From the NCBI RefSeq assembly GCF_051020985.1, contig NC_134999.1:5394001-5458000 (forward strand): DNA of 64,000 nt, given 5' to 3'. The position numbers and the translations under genes were made by a program. The stretch is from Nomia melanderi. Lineage: Eukaryota > Arthropoda > Insecta > Hymenoptera > Halictidae. The notes below the pieces were generated by a model. It had not been told where the DNA came from and ran no database searches. It saw only the letters and a list, made by a program, of their open reading frames with translations. Numbering within the stretch: position 1 is the stretch's first letter; each line of letters begins with the position of its first letter. This document shows, in pieces, positions 38,401 through 51,530 of this stretch.

Positions 38401-41187
38401 AGCCGGATGTAGCCTTGGTCCCTATGAGACCTCGCCCTGGTGTCCCATCACTGCTAAGTCAAACGGCTACCCCCGACCTTCCTGGCAATTCTGCCCGCCG
38501 GAATCCAAGTTTTGCACTTTGGAAACCTGGATTGTATAGTGTAAAGTCAATTTCGACCAAAAGTATCCCGAACTTCCCATTGGTCAGTCGGATGTAGCTT
38601 TGGAACCTATGAGACCTCGTCCTGGGTTCCCATCACTGCTAAGTCAAATGGCTACCCCCGACCTTCCTGGTAATTCTGCCCGACGGAATCCAAGTTTTCC
38701 ACTTTGAAAACCTGGTTTGTATAGTCTAAAGTCAATTTCGACCAAAAGTATCCCGACCTTCCCATCGGTCAGCAGGATGTAGCCTTGGTCCCTATGAGAT
38801 CTCTCCCTTGTGTGCAATCACTGCTAAGTCAAATGGCTACCCCCGACCTTCCTGGCAATTGTGGCCGACGGAATCCGAGTTTTCCACTTTGGCAACCTGG
38901 ATTGTATAGTCTAAAGTCATTTTCGAACAAAAGTATCCAGACCTTCCTATCGGTCAGCCGGATGTAGCCTTGGTCCCTATGAGACCTCGCCCTGGTGTCC
39001 AATCACTGCTAAGTCAAATGACTACCCCCGTCCTTCCTGGCAACTCTGCTCGACGGAATCCAAGTTTTCCACTTTGGAAGCCTGGATTGTTTAGTCCAAA
39101 GTCAATTTCAACCAAAAGTATCCCGAACTTCCCATCGGTCAGCCGGATGTAGGCCTTGGAAACTATGAGACCTCGTCCTGGTGTCCCATCACTGCTAAGT
39201 CAAATGGCTTCCCCCGACATTCCTGGCTATTCTGCCCGACGGAATCCTAGTTTTGCACTTTGGAAACCTGGATTGTATAGTCTAAAGTCAATTTCGACCA
39301 AAAGTATCCCGAACTTCCCATGGGTCTGCCGGATGTAGCCTTCGTCCCTATGAGACATCGTCGTGATGTCCCATCACTGCTAAGTCAAATGGCTACCCCC
39401 AACCTTCCTGGCAATTCTGCCCGACGGTGTCCAAGTTTTTCACTTTGGAAACCTGGTTTGAATAGTGTAAAGTCAATTTCGACCAAAAGTATCCCGACCT
39501 TCCCATCGGTCAGTCGGATGTAGCCTTCGCCCCTATGAGACATCGTCCAGGAGTCCCATCACTGCTAAGTCAAACGGCTACCCCCGACCTTCGTGGCAAT
39601 TCTGCCCGCCGGAATCCAAGTTTTGCACTTTGGAAACCTGGATTGTATAGTGTAAAGTCAATTTCGACCAAAAGTATCCCGAACTTCCCATCGGTCAGCT
39701 GGATGTAGTCTTGGCCCCTATGATACCTCGTCCTGGGTTCCCATCACTGCTAAGTCAAATGTCTACCACCGACCTTCATGGCAATTCTGCCCGACGGAAT
39801 CCAAGTTTTGCACTTTGGAAACCTGGATTGTATAGTCTAAAGTAAATTTCGACCAAAAGTATCCCGACCTTCCCATCGGTCAGCCGGATGTAGCCTTCGT
39901 CCCTATGAGACATCGTCCTGGAGTCCCATCACTGCTAAGTCAAATGGCTACCCCCGACATTCCTGGCTATTCTGCCCGACGGAATCCTAGTTTTGCACTT
40001 TGGAAACCTGGATTGTATAGTCTAAAGTCAATTTCGACCAAAAGCATCCCGAACTTCCCATGGGTCTGCCGGATGTAGCCTTCGTCCCTATGAGACATCG
40101 TCGAGATGTCCCATCACTGCTAAGTCAAATGACTAACCCCGATATTCCTGGCAATTCTGGCCGACGGAATCCAAGTTTTGCACTTTTGAAACCTGGATTG
40201 TATAGTGTAAAGTTAATTTCGACCAAAAGTATCCCGAACTTCCCATCGGTCAGCCGGATGTAGCCTTGGACCCTATGAGTCCTCGCCCTGGTGTCCAATC
40301 ACTGCTAAGTCAAATTGCTACCCCCACCTTCCAGGCAATTCTGGCCGACGGAATCCAAGTTTTCCACTTTGGAAACCTGGATTGTATAGTCTAAAGTCAA
40401 TTTCGACCAAAAGTATCCCGACCTTCTCATCGGTCAGCCGGATATAGCCTTGGAACCTATGAGACCTCGTCCTGGAGTCCCATCACTGCTAAGTCAAATG
40501 ACTACCGCCGACCTTCCTGGCAATTCTGCCCGACGGAGTCCAAGTTTTCCACTTTGGAAACCGGGATTGTATAGTCTAAAGTCAATTACGACCATAATTA
40601 TCCCGACCTTCCCATCGGTCAGCCGGATGTAGCCTTCGTCCCTATGAGACCTCGTCCAGGAGTCCCATCACTGCTAAGTCAGATTACTACCCCCGACCTT
40701 CCTGGCAATTCTGGCCGACGGAATCCAAGTTTTCCACTTTGGAAACCTGGATTGTATAGTCTAAAGTCAATTTCGACCAATAGTATCCCGAACTTCCCAT
40801 CGGTCAGCCGGATATAGCCTTGGAACCTGAGACTTCGTCCTGGAGTCCCGTCACTGCTTAGTCAAATGACTACCCCCGACCTTCCTGCCAATTCTGCCCG
40901 ACGGAGTCCAAGTTTTCAACTTTGGAAACCTGGTTTGTATAGTCTAAATTCAATTTCGACAAAAAGTATCCCGACCTTCCTATCGGTCAGCCGGATGTAG
41001 CCTTGGTCCCTATGAGACCTCGCCCTGGTGTCCAATCACTGCTAAGTCAAATGACTACCCCCGTCCTTCCTGGCAACTCTGCTCGACGGAATCCAAGTTT
41101 TGCACTTTGGAAACCTGGATTGTATAGTCTAAAGTCAATTTCGACCAAAAGTATGCCGAACTTCCCATTGGTCAGTCGGATGTAGCT
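35458..41187 (+). repeat. Rearranged block D derivatives
   Basis: Pieces of HOR D recur here in new orders. 35622 to about 36120 matches 33590-34088 (offset 2032 bp). 37273-37660 matches 35240-35627 (offset 2033 bp). 36013-36590 matches 39526-40103 (offset about 3513 bp), including cctgggttcccatcac with a gatacctcg start and aaaagcatcccgaac. A gaacctgagactt deletion monomer lies near 40825. Everything is satellite; no spacer is visible between the pieces. Confidence 0.82.
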
Positions 41188-43220
41188 TTGGAACCTATGA
41201 GACCTCGTCCTGGAGTCCCATCACTGCTAAGTCAAATGGCTACCCCAGAACTTCCTGGCAATTCTGCCCGACGGAATCCAAGTTTTTCACTTTGGAAACC
41301 TGGTTTATATAGTCAAAAGTCAATTTCGACCAAATGTATCCCGACCTTCCCATCGGTCAGCCGGATGTAGCCTTGGTCCCTATGAGACCTCGTCCTGGAG
41401 TCCCATCACAGCTAAGTCAAATGTCTACCCCCGACCTTCCTGGCAATTTTGGTCGACGGAATCCAAGTTTTCCACTTTGGCAACCTGGTTTCTATAGTCT
41501 AAAGTCATTTTCGACCAAAAGTATCCAGACCTTCCCATCGGTCAGCCGGATGTTGCCTCGGTCCCTATGAGATCTCGTCCTGGAGTCCCATCACTGCTAA
41601 ATCAAATGGCTACCCCCGACCTTCCTGGCAATTCTGGCCGACGGAATCCAAGTTTTCCACTTTGGAAACCTGGATTGTTTAGTCTAAAGTCAATTTCGAC
41701 CAAAAGCATCCCGACCTTCCCATCGGTCAGCCGGATGTAGCATTGGTCCCTAAGAGACCTCGTCATGGAGTCCCATCACAGCTAAGTCAAATCGCTCCCC
41801 CGACCGTCCTGGCAATTCCGGCCGACGGAATCCAAGTTTTCCACCTTGGCAACCTGGTTTGTATAGACTAAAGTCATTTTCGACCAAAAGCATCCAGTCC
41901 TTCCCATCGGTCAGCCGGATGTAGCCTTCGTCCCTATGACACATCGTCATGGAGTCCAAACACTACTAAGTCAAATGGCTACCCCCGACCTTCCTGGCAA
42001 TTCTGCCCGATGGAATCCAAGTTTTGCACTTTGGAAACCTGGATTGTATAGTCTAAAGTCAATTTCGACCATAATTATCCCGACCTTCCCATCGGTCAGC
42101 CGGATGTAGCCTTCGTCCCTATGAGACCTCGTCCAGGAGTCCCATCACTGCTAAGTCAGATTACTACCCCCGACCTTCCTGGCAATTCTGGCCGACGGAA
42201 TCCAAGTTTTCCACTTTGGAAACCTGGATTGTATAGTCTAAAGTCAATTTCGACCAATAGTATCCCGAAATTCCCATCGGTCAGCCGGATATAGCCTTGG
42301 AACCTGAGACTTCGTCCTGGAGTCCCGTCACTGCTTAGTCAAATGACTACCCCCGACCTTCCTGCCAATTCAGCCCGACGGAGTCCAAGTTTTCAACTTT
42401 GGAAACCTGGTTTGTATAGTCTAAATTCAATTTCGACAAAAAGTATCCCGACCTTCCCATCGGTCAGCCGGATGTAGCCTTGGAACCTATGAGACCTGGT
42501 CCTGGAGTCCCATCAGTGCTAAGTCAAATCATTACCACCGACCTTCCTCGCAATTCTGCCCGACGGAATCCAAGTTTTGCACTTTGGAAACCTGGATTGT
42601 ATAGTGTAAAGTCAATTTCGACCAAAAGTATCCCGACCTTCTCATCGGTCAGCCGGATATAGCCTTGGTCCCTATGAGACCTCGTCCTGGAGTCCCATCA
42701 CTGCTAAGTCAAATGGCTTCCCCCGACCGTCCTGGCACTTCTGGCCGACGGAATCCAAGTTTTCCACTTTGGAAACCTGGTTTGTATAGTCTAAATTCAA
42801 TTTCGACAAAAAGTATCCCGACCTTCCCATCGGTCAGCCGGATGTAGCCTTGGAACCTATGAGACCTGGTCCTGGAGTCCCATCACTCCTAAGTCAAATC
42901 ACTACCCCCGACCTTCCTCGCAATTCTGCCCGACGGAATCCAAGTTTTGCACTTTGGAAACCTGGATTGTATAGTGTAAAGTCAATTTCGACCAAAAGTA
43001 TCCCGACCTTCCCATCGGTCAGCCGGATGTAGCCTTGGTCCCTATGAGACCTCGTCCTGGAGTCCCATCACTGCTAAGTCAAATGACTACCCCCGACCTT
43101 CCTGGCAATTCTGCCCCGACGGAATGCAAGTTTTGCACTTTGGAAACCTGGATTGTATAGTCTAAAGTCAATTTCGACCAAAAGTATGCCGAACTTCCCA
43201 TTGGTCAGTCGGATGTAGCT
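41188..43220 (+). repeat. Higher-order repeat E, version 1 (11 monomers, 2033 bp)
   Basis: An 11-monomer unit whose start recurs at 43221. Markers in order: gtatgccgaac just upstream, ggtttatatagtcaaaagtc, gcaattttggtcgacgg, gccggatgttgcctcggtcc, cctaagagacctcgtcatgg, cacacatcgtcatggag-type gacacatcgtcatggag with caaacactactaag, gcccgatggaatcc, gaccataattatcc, gtcagattactac, gaacctgagacttcg, ctaaattcaatttcgacaaa and gagacctggtcctgg. This is the fullest version; the later ones lack monomers. Confidence 0.9.
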
Positions 43221-44883
43221 TTGGAACCTATGAGACCTCGTCCTGGAGTCCCATCACTGCTAAGTCAAATGGCTACCCCAGAACTTCCTGGCAATTCTGC
43301 CCGACGGAATCCAAGTTTTTCACTTTGGAAACCTGGTTTATATAGTCAAAAGTCAATTTCGACCAAATGTATCCCGACCTTCCGATCGGTCAGCCGGATG
43401 TAGCCTTGGTCCCTATGAGACCTCGTCCTGGAGTCCCATCACAGCTAAGTCAAATGTCTACCCCCGACCTTCCTGGCAATTTTGGTCGACGGAATCCAAG
43501 TTTTCCACTTTGGCAACCTGGTTTGTATAGTCTAAAGTCATTTTCGACCAAAAGTATCCAGACCTTCCCATCGGTCAGCCGGATGTTGCCTCGGTCCCTA
43601 TGAGATCTCGTCCTGGAGTCCCATCACTGCTAAATCAAATGGCTACCCCCGACCTTCCTGGCAATTCTGGACGACGGAATCCAAGTTTTCCACTTTGGAA
43701 ACCTGGATTGTTTAGTCTAAAGTCAATTTCGACCAAAAGCATCCCGACCTTCCCATCGGTCAGCCGGATGTAGCATTGGTCCCTAAGAGACCTCGTCATG
43801 GAGTCCCATCACAGCTAAGTCAAATCGCTCCCCCGACCGTCCTGGCAATTCCGGCCGACGGAATCCAAGTTTTCCACCTTGGCAACCTGGTTTGTATAGA
43901 CTAAAGTCATTTTCGACCAAAAGCATCCAGTCCTTCCCATCGGTCAGCCGGATGTAGCCTTCGTCCCTATGACACATCGTCATGGAGTCCAAACACTACT
44001 AAGTCAAATGGCTACCCCCGACCTTCCTGGCAATTCTGCCCGATGGAATCCAAGTTTTGCACTATGGAAACCTGGATTGTATAGTCTAAAGTCAATTTCG
44101 ACCATAATTATCCCGACCTTCCCATCGGTCAGCCGGATGTAGCCTTCGTCCCTATGAGACCTCGTCCAGGAGTCCCATCACTGCTAAGTCAGATTACTAC
44201 CCCCGACCTTCCTGGCAATTCTGGCCGACGGAATCCAAGTTTTCCACTTTGGAAACCTGGATTGTGTAGTCTAAAGTCAATTTCGACCAATAGTATCCCG
44301 AAATTCCCATCGGTCAGCCGGATATAGCCTTGGAACCTGAGACTTCGTCCTGGAGTCCCATCACTGCTAAGTCAAATGGCTTCCCCCGACCGTCCTGGCA
44401 CTTCTGGCCGACGGAATCCAAGTTTTCCACTTTGGAAACCTGGTTTGTATAGTCTAAATTCAATTTCGACAAAAAGTATCCCGACCTTCCCATCGGTCAG
44501 CCGGATGTAGCCTTGGAACCTATGAGACCTGGTCCTGGAGTCCCATCACTCCTAAGTCAAATCACTACCCCCGACCATCCTCGCAATTCTGCCCGACGGA
44601 ATCCAAGTTTTGCACTTTGGAAACCTGGATTGTATAGTGTAAAGTCAATTTCGACCAGAAGTATCCCGACCTTCCCATCGGTCAGCCGGATGTAGCCTTG
44701 GTCCCTATGAGACCTCGTCCTGGAGTCCCATCACTGCTAAGTCAAATGACTACCCCCGACCTTCCTGGCAATTCTGCCCCGACAGAATGCAAGTTTTGCA
44801 CTTTGGAAACCTGGATTGTATAGTCTAAAGTCAATTCCGACCAAAAGTATCCCGACCTTCCAATCGGTCAGCCGGATGTAGCC
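43221..44883 (+). repeat. Higher-order repeat E, version 2 (9 monomers, 1663 bp; two monomers deleted)
   Basis: It follows version 1 at offset 2033 bp until about 44345. There the gaacctgagacttcgtcctgg monomer switches into ggcttcccccgaccgtcctgg with cacttctggcc, which in version 1 lies two monomers further on; from there the offset is 1663 bp. The loss is 370 bp, exactly two monomers. The fused monomer spans about 44332-44512. Confidence 0.88.
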
Positions 44884-45530
44884 TTGGTCCCTATGAGATC
44901 TCGTCCTGGAGACCCATCACTGCTAAGTCAAATGGCTACACCCGACCTTCCTGGCAATTCTGCCCGACGGAATCCAAGTTTTCCACTTTGGAAACCTGGA
45001 TTGTATAGTCTAAAGTCAATTTCGACCAAAAGTATCCCGACCTTCCCATCGGTCAGCCCGATGTAGCCTTGGTCCCTATGAGAGCTCTCCCTGGTGTCCA
45101 ATCACTGGTAAGTCAAATGGCTACCCCCGACCTACCTGACAATTCTGCCGACGGAATCCAAGTTTTGCACTTTGGAAACCTGGTTTGTATAGTCTAAAGT
45201 CATTTTCGACCAAAAGTATCCAGACCTTCCCGTCGGTCTGCCGGATGTAGCCTTAGTCCCTATGAGATCTCGTCCTGGAGTCCCATCACTGCTAAGTCAA
45301 ATGGCTACCCCCGACATTCCTGGCAATTGTGGCCGACGGAATCCAGGTTTTCCACTTTGGCAACCTGGTTTGAATAGTCTAAAGTCATTTTCGACCAAAA
45401 GTATCTAGACCTTCCTATCTGTCAGCCTGATGTAGCCTTGGTCCCTATGAGACCTCGCCCTGGTGTCCAAACACTGCTAAGTCAAATGGCTTCCCCCGAC
45501 CTTCCTGGCAATTCTGTCCGACGAAATCCA
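44884..45530 (+). repeat. Block E tail, first copy
   Basis: Monomers with cctggagacccatcac, cactggtaagtc with cctacctgacaattc, ttagtccctatgagatctcg with attcctggcaattgtggcc and aatccaggttttcc, and agtatctagaccttcctatc with gtcagcctgatgtag. The same series returns at 47101-47747 (offset 2217 bp). Monomers with the attgtggcc/ccagg and tctagacc variants recur again near 49681-49990. Confidence 0.85.
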
Positions 45531-47100
45531 AGTTTTCACTTTGGAAACCTGGTTTATATAGTCAAAAGTCAATTTCGACCAAATGTATCCCGACCTTCCC
45601 ATCGGTCAGCCGGATGTAGCCTTGGTCCCTATGAGACCTCGTCCTGGAGTCCCATCACAGCTAAGTCAAATGACTACCCCCGACCTTCCTGGCAATTTTG
45701 GTCCACGGAATCCAAGTTTTCCACCTTGGCAACCTGGTTTGTATAGACTAAAGTCATTTTCGACCAAAAGCATCCAGTCCTTCCCATCGGTCAGCCGGAT
45801 GTAGCCTTCGTCCCTATGACACATCGTCATGGAGTCCAAACACTACTAAGTCAAATGGCTACCCCCGACCTTCCTGGCAATTCTGCCCGATGGAATCCAA
45901 GTTTTGCACTTTGGAATCCTGGATTGTATAGTCTAAAGTCAATTACGACCATAATTATCCCGACCTTCCCATCGGTCAGCCGGATGTAGCCTTCGTCCCT
46001 ATGAGACCTCGTCCAGGAGTCCCATCACTGCTAAGTCAGATTACTTCCCCCGACCTTCCTGGCAATTCTGGCCGACGGAATCCAAGTTTTCCACTTTGGA
46101 AACCTGGATTGTATAGTCTAAAGTCAATTTCGACCAAAAGTATCCCGACCCTCCCATCGGTCAGCCGGATGTAGACTTGGAACCTGAGACTTCGTCCTGG
46201 AGTCCCGTCACTGCTTAGTCAAATGACTACCCCCGACCTTCCTGCCAATTCTGCCCGACGGAGTCCAAGTTTTCAACTTTGGAAACCTGGTTTGTATAGT
46301 CTAAATTCAATTTCGACAAAAAGTATCCCGACCTTCCCATCGGTCAGCCGGATGTAGCCTTGGAACCTCTGAGACCTGGTCCTGGAGTCCCATCACTGCT
46401 AAGTCAAATCACTACCACCGACCTTCCTCGCAATTCTGCCCGACGGAATCCAAGTTTTGCACTTTGGAAACCTGGATTGTATAGTGTAAAGTCAATTTCG
46501 ACCAAAAGTATCCCGACCTTCTCATCGGTCAGCCGGATATAGCCTTGGTCCCTATGAGACCTCGTCCTGGAGTCCCATCACTGCTAAGTCAAATGGCTTC
46601 CCCCGACCGTCCTGGCACTTCTGGCCGACGGAATCCAAGTCTTCCACTTTGGAAACCTGGTTTGTATAGTCTAAATTCCATTTCGACAAAAAGTATCCCG
46701 ACCTTCCCATCGGTCAGCCGGATGTAGCCTTGGAACCTATGAGACCTGGTCCTGGAGTCCCATCACTGCTAAGTCAAATCACTACCCACGACCTTCCTCG
46801 CAATTCTGCACGACGGAATCCAAGTTTTGCACTTTGGAAACCTGGATTGTATAGTGTAAAGTCAATTTCGACCAAAAGTATCCCGACCTTCCCATCGGTC
46901 AGCCGGATGTAGCCTTGGTCCCTATGAGACCTCGTCCTGGAGTCCCATCACTGCTAAGACAAATGACTACCCCCGACCTTCCTGGCAATTCTGCCCCGAC
47001 GGAATGCAAGTTTTGCACTTTGGAAACCTGGATTGTATAGTCTAAAGTCAATTCCGACCAAAAGTATCCCGACCTTCCCATCGGTCAGCCGGATGTAGCC
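45531..47100 (+). repeat. Higher-order repeat E, version 3 (fusion-shortened)
   Basis: The version opens with ggtttatatagtcaaaagtc (matching 43317 onward, offset ~2216 bp). Inside one monomer near 45700 it switches to ccaccttggcaacctgg and cataaagc-type agcatccagtcc sequence (offset 1847 bp from version 2), a loss of two monomers. From about 46190 it follows version 1 at offset 3880 bp, so it kept the two monomers that version 2 lost. The deletions in versions 2 and 3 are therefore independent. Confidence 0.87.
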
Positions 47101-47840
47101 TTGGTCCCTATGAGATCTCGTCCTGGAGACCCATCACTGCTAAGTCAAATGGCTACACCCGACCTTCCTGGCAATTCTGCCCGACGGAATCCAAGTTTTC
47201 CACTTTGGAAACCTGGATTGTATAGTCTAAAGTCAATTTCGACCAAAAGTATCCCGACCTTCCCATCGGTCAGCCGGATGTAGCCTTGGTCCCTATGAGA
47301 GCTCTCCCTGGTGTCCAATCACTGGTAAGTCAAATGGCTACCCCCGACCTACCTGACAATTCTGCCGACGGAATCCAAGTTTTGGACTTTGGAAACCTGG
47401 TTTGTATAGTCTAAAGTCATTTTCGACCAAAAGTATCCAGACCTTCCCGTCGGTCTGCCGGATGTAGCCTTCGTCCCTATGAGACATCGTCCTGGAGTCC
47501 CATCACTGCTAAGTCAAATGGCTACCCCCGACATTCCTGGCAATTGTGGCCGACGGAATCCAGGTTTTCCACTTTGGCAACCTGGTTTGAATAGTCTAAA
47601 GTCATTTTCCACCAAAAGTATCTAGACCTTCCTATCTGTCAGCCTGATGTAGCCTTGGTCCCTATGAGACCTCGCCCTGGTGTCCAATCACTGCTAAGTC
47701 AAATGGCTCCCCCCGACCTTCCTGGCACTTCTGGCCGACAGAATCCAAGTTTTCCACTTTGGAAACCTGGATTTTATAGTCTAAAGGCAATTTCGACCAA
47801 AAGTATCCCGACCTTCCCATCGGTCAGCCGGATGTAGCCT
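47101..47840 (+). repeat. Block E tail, second copy
   Basis: It matches 44884-45623 at offset 2217 bp for the first four monomers, then diverges: at 47655 the ggcttccccc of 45438 is replaced by ggctccccccgacc and cacttctggccgacagaatc. One monomer start differs (ttcgtccctatgagacatcg at 47470 where the first tail has ttagtccctatgagatctcg). Confidence 0.83.
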
Positions 47841-50800
47841 TCGTCCCTATGAGACATCGTCCTGGAGTCCCATCACTGCTAAGTCAAATGGCTACCCCCG
47901 ACCTACCTGGCAATTTTGCCGACGGAAACCAAGTTTTGCACTTTGGAAACCTGGTTTGTATAGTCTAAAGTCATTTCCGACCAAAAGTATCCAGACCTTC
48001 CCATCGGTCAGCCGGATGTAGCCTTGGGCGCTATTAGACCTCGTCCTTGAGTCCCATCACTGCCATGTCAAATGGCTACCCCCGACATTCCTGGCAATTC
48101 TGGCCGACGGAATCCAAGTTTTGCACTTTGGAAACCTGGATTGTATAGTCTAAAGTCAATTTCGACCAATATTATCCCGACCTTCCCATCGGTCAGCAAG
48201 ATGTAGCCTTGGTCCCTATGAGACCTCGTCCTGGAGTCCCATCACAGCTAAGTCAAATGGCTCCCCCGAACTTCCTCGCAATTCCGGCCGACGGAAACCA
48301 AGTTTTCCACTTTGAAAATCTGGTTTGTATAGTCTAAAGTCATTTTCGACCAAAAGTATCCCGACCTTCCCATCGGTCAGCCGGATGTAGCCTTCGTCCC
48401 TATAAGACATCGTCCTGGAGTCCCATCACTGCTATGTCAAATGGCTACACACGAGCTTCCTGGCAATTCTGCCCGACGGAATCCAAGTTTTGCACTTTGG
48501 AAACCTGGATTGTATAGTCTAAAGTCAATTTCGACCAATAGTATCCAGAACTTCCCATGGGTCAGCCGGATCTAGCCTTCGTCCCTACGAGACATCGTCC
48601 TGGAGTCCCATCACTGCTAAGTCAAATGGCTACCCCCGACCTACCTGGCATTTCTGCCGACGGAATCCAAGTTTTGCACTTTGGAAACCTGGTTTGTTTA
48701 GTCTAAAGCGAATTTCGACCAAAAGTATCCCGACCTTCCCATCAGGCAGCCGGATGTAGCCTTGGTCCCAATGAGACCTCGTCCCGGAGTCCCATCACAG
48801 CTAAGTCAAATGGCTCCCCCGACCTTCCACGCATTTCCGGCCGACGGAATCCAAGTTTTCCACTTTGAAAACCTGGTTTGTATATTCTAAAGTCAATTTC
48901 GACCAAAAGTATCCCGACCTTCCCATCGGTCAGCCGGATGTAGCCTTGGTCCCTATGAGACCTCCCCTGGTGTCCAATCACTGCTAAGTAAAATGGCTAC
49001 CCCCGACCTTCCTGGCAATTCTGCCCGACGGAATCCAAGTTTTGCACTTTGGAAACCTGGATTGTATAGTCTAAAGTCAATTTCGACCAAAGGTATCCAG
49101 AACTTCCCATGGGTCAGCCGGATGTAGCCTTGGTCCCTATGAGACCTCCCCTGGTGTCCAATCACTGCTAAGTAAAATGGCTCCCCCGACCTTCCTCGCA
49201 ATTCCGGCCGACGGAATCCAAGTTTTCCGCATTGAAAACCTGGTTTGTATTCTCTAAAGTCAATTTCGACCAAAAGTATCCCGACCTTCCCATCGGTCAG
49301 CCGGATGTTTCCTTGGCCCCTATGAGACCTCGTCCTGGAGTCCCATCACTGCTAAGTCAAACGGCTCCCCCGACCTTCCTCGCAATTCCGGCAGACGGAA
49401 TCCAAGTTTTCCACTTTGAAAACCTGGTTTGTATAGTCTAAAGTCATTTTCGACCAAAAGTATCCCGACCTTCCCATGGGTCAGCCGGATGTAGCCTTCG
49501 TCCCTATGAGACATCGTCGTGGAGTCCCATCACTGCTAAGTCAAATGGCTACCCCCGACCTTCCTGGCAATTCTACCGACGGAATCCAAGTTTTGCACTT
49601 TGGAAACCTGGTTTGTATAGTCTAAAGTCATTTTCGACCAAAAGTATCCAGACCTTCCCGTCGGTCTGCCGGATGTAGCCTTAGTCCCTATGATATCTCG
49701 TCCTGGAGTCCCATCACTGCTAAGTCAAATGGCTACCCCCGACATTCCTGGCAATTGTGGCCGACGGAATCCAGGTTGTCCACTTTGGCAACCTGGTTTG
49801 AATAGTCTAAAGTCATTTTCGACCAAAAGTATCTAGACCTTCCTATCTGTCAGCCTGATGTAGCCTTAGGCCCTATGAGACCTCGCCCTGGTGTCCAATC
49901 ACTGCTAAGTCAAATGGCTTCCCCCGATCTTCCTGGCAATTCTGTCCGACGAAATCCAAGTTTTCCACTTTGGAAACCTGGATTGTATAGTCTAATGTCA
50001 ATTTCGACCAAAAGTATTCCGACCTTCCCATGGGTCAGCCGGATGTAGCCTTCGTACCTATGAGACCTCGTCCTGGAGTCCCAACACTGCTAAGTCAGAT
50101 GGCTACCCCCGACCTTCCTGGCAATTCTGCCCGACGGAATCCAAGTTTACCACTTTGGAAACCTGGATTGTATAGTCTAAAGTCAATTTCGACCAAAAGA
50201 ATCCTGACCTTCCCATCGGTCAGCCGGAAGTAGCCTTGGTCCCTATGAGACCTCGCCCTGGTTTCCAATCACTGCTAAGTCAAACGACTACACCCGACCT
50301 TCCTGGCAATTCTGCCCGACGGAATCCAAGTTTTCCACTTTGGAAACCTGGATTGTATAGTCTAAAGTCAATTTCGACCAAAAGTATCCCGAACCTCCCA
50401 TCGGTCAGCCGGATGTAGCCTTGGTCCCTATGAGACCTCTCCCTGGTATCCAATCAGTGCTAAGTCGAAAGGCTACCCCCGACCTTCCAGGCAATTCTGC
50501 CCGACGGAATCAAAGTTTTCCACTTTGGAAACCTGGATTGTATAGTCTAAAGTCAACTTCGACCAAAAGTATCCAGACCTTCCCGTCGGTCTGCCGGATG
50601 TAGCCTTAGTCCCTATGATATCTCGTCCTGGATTCCCATCACTGCTAAATCAAATGGCTACCCCCGACATTCCTGGCAATTCCGGCCGACGGAATCCAAG
50701 TTTTCCACTTTGGAAACCTGGTTTGTATAGTCTAAAGTCAATTTCGACCAAAAGTATCCCGACCGTCCCATCGGTCAACCGGATGTAGCCTTCGTGCCTA

Positions 50801-51530
50801 TGAGACCTCGTCCTGGAGTCCCATCACTGCTAAGTCAAATGGCTACCCCCGACCTACCTGGCAATTCTGCCCGACGGAATCCAAGTTTTGCGCTTTGGAA
50901 ACGTGGATTGTATAGTCTAAAGTCAATTTCGACCAAAAGTATCCCGACCTTCCCATCGGTCAGCCGGATGTAGCCTTCGTCCATATGAGACATCGTCCAG
51001 GAGTCCCATCACAGCTAAGTCAAATGGCTACCCCCGACCTTCCTGGCAATTCTGCCCGACGGAATCCAAGTTTTGCACTTTGGAAACCTGGTTTGTATAG
51101 TGTAAAGTCATTTTCGATCAAATGTATCCAGGCCTTCCCATCGGTCAGACGGATGTAGCCTTGGTCCCTATGAGATCTCTCCCTGGTGTCCAATCACTTC
51201 TAAGTCAAATGGCTTCCCCCGACCTTCCTGGCAATTCTTGCCGACGGAATCCAAGTTTTCCACTTTGGAAACCTGGCCTGTATAGACTAAAGTCAATTTC
51301 GACCAAAAGAATCCCGACCTTCCCATCGGTCAGCCGCATGTAGCCTTGGTCTCTATGAGACCTCTCCCTGGTGTCCAATCACTTCTAAGTTAAATGGCTT
51401 CCCCCGACCTGCCTGGCAATTCTGGCCGACGGAATCCAAGCTTTCCACTTTGGCAACCTGGTTTGTATAGTCTAAAGTCACTTTCGACCAAAAGTATCCC
51501 GAACTTCCCATCGGTCAGCCGGATGTAGCC
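47841..51530 (+). repeat. Mixed monomer region
   Basis: About 20 irregularly ordered monomers. Two consecutive ones starting at 48946 and 49130 share gacctcccctggtgtcc and aagtaaaatggc, a local duplication with a one-base loss in the variable box. 49681-49990 resembles the block E tail (attgtggcc, tctagacc). Several monomers have gcattgaaaacc or gaaaacctgg in place of ggaaacctgg. No gene or insertion is visible. Confidence 0.82.

Noticed and set aside
48953..49273. Antisense open frame of 106 codons
   Set aside because: It is a shadow of monomers carrying one-base losses, with the same repeat-derived composition as the other antisense frames.
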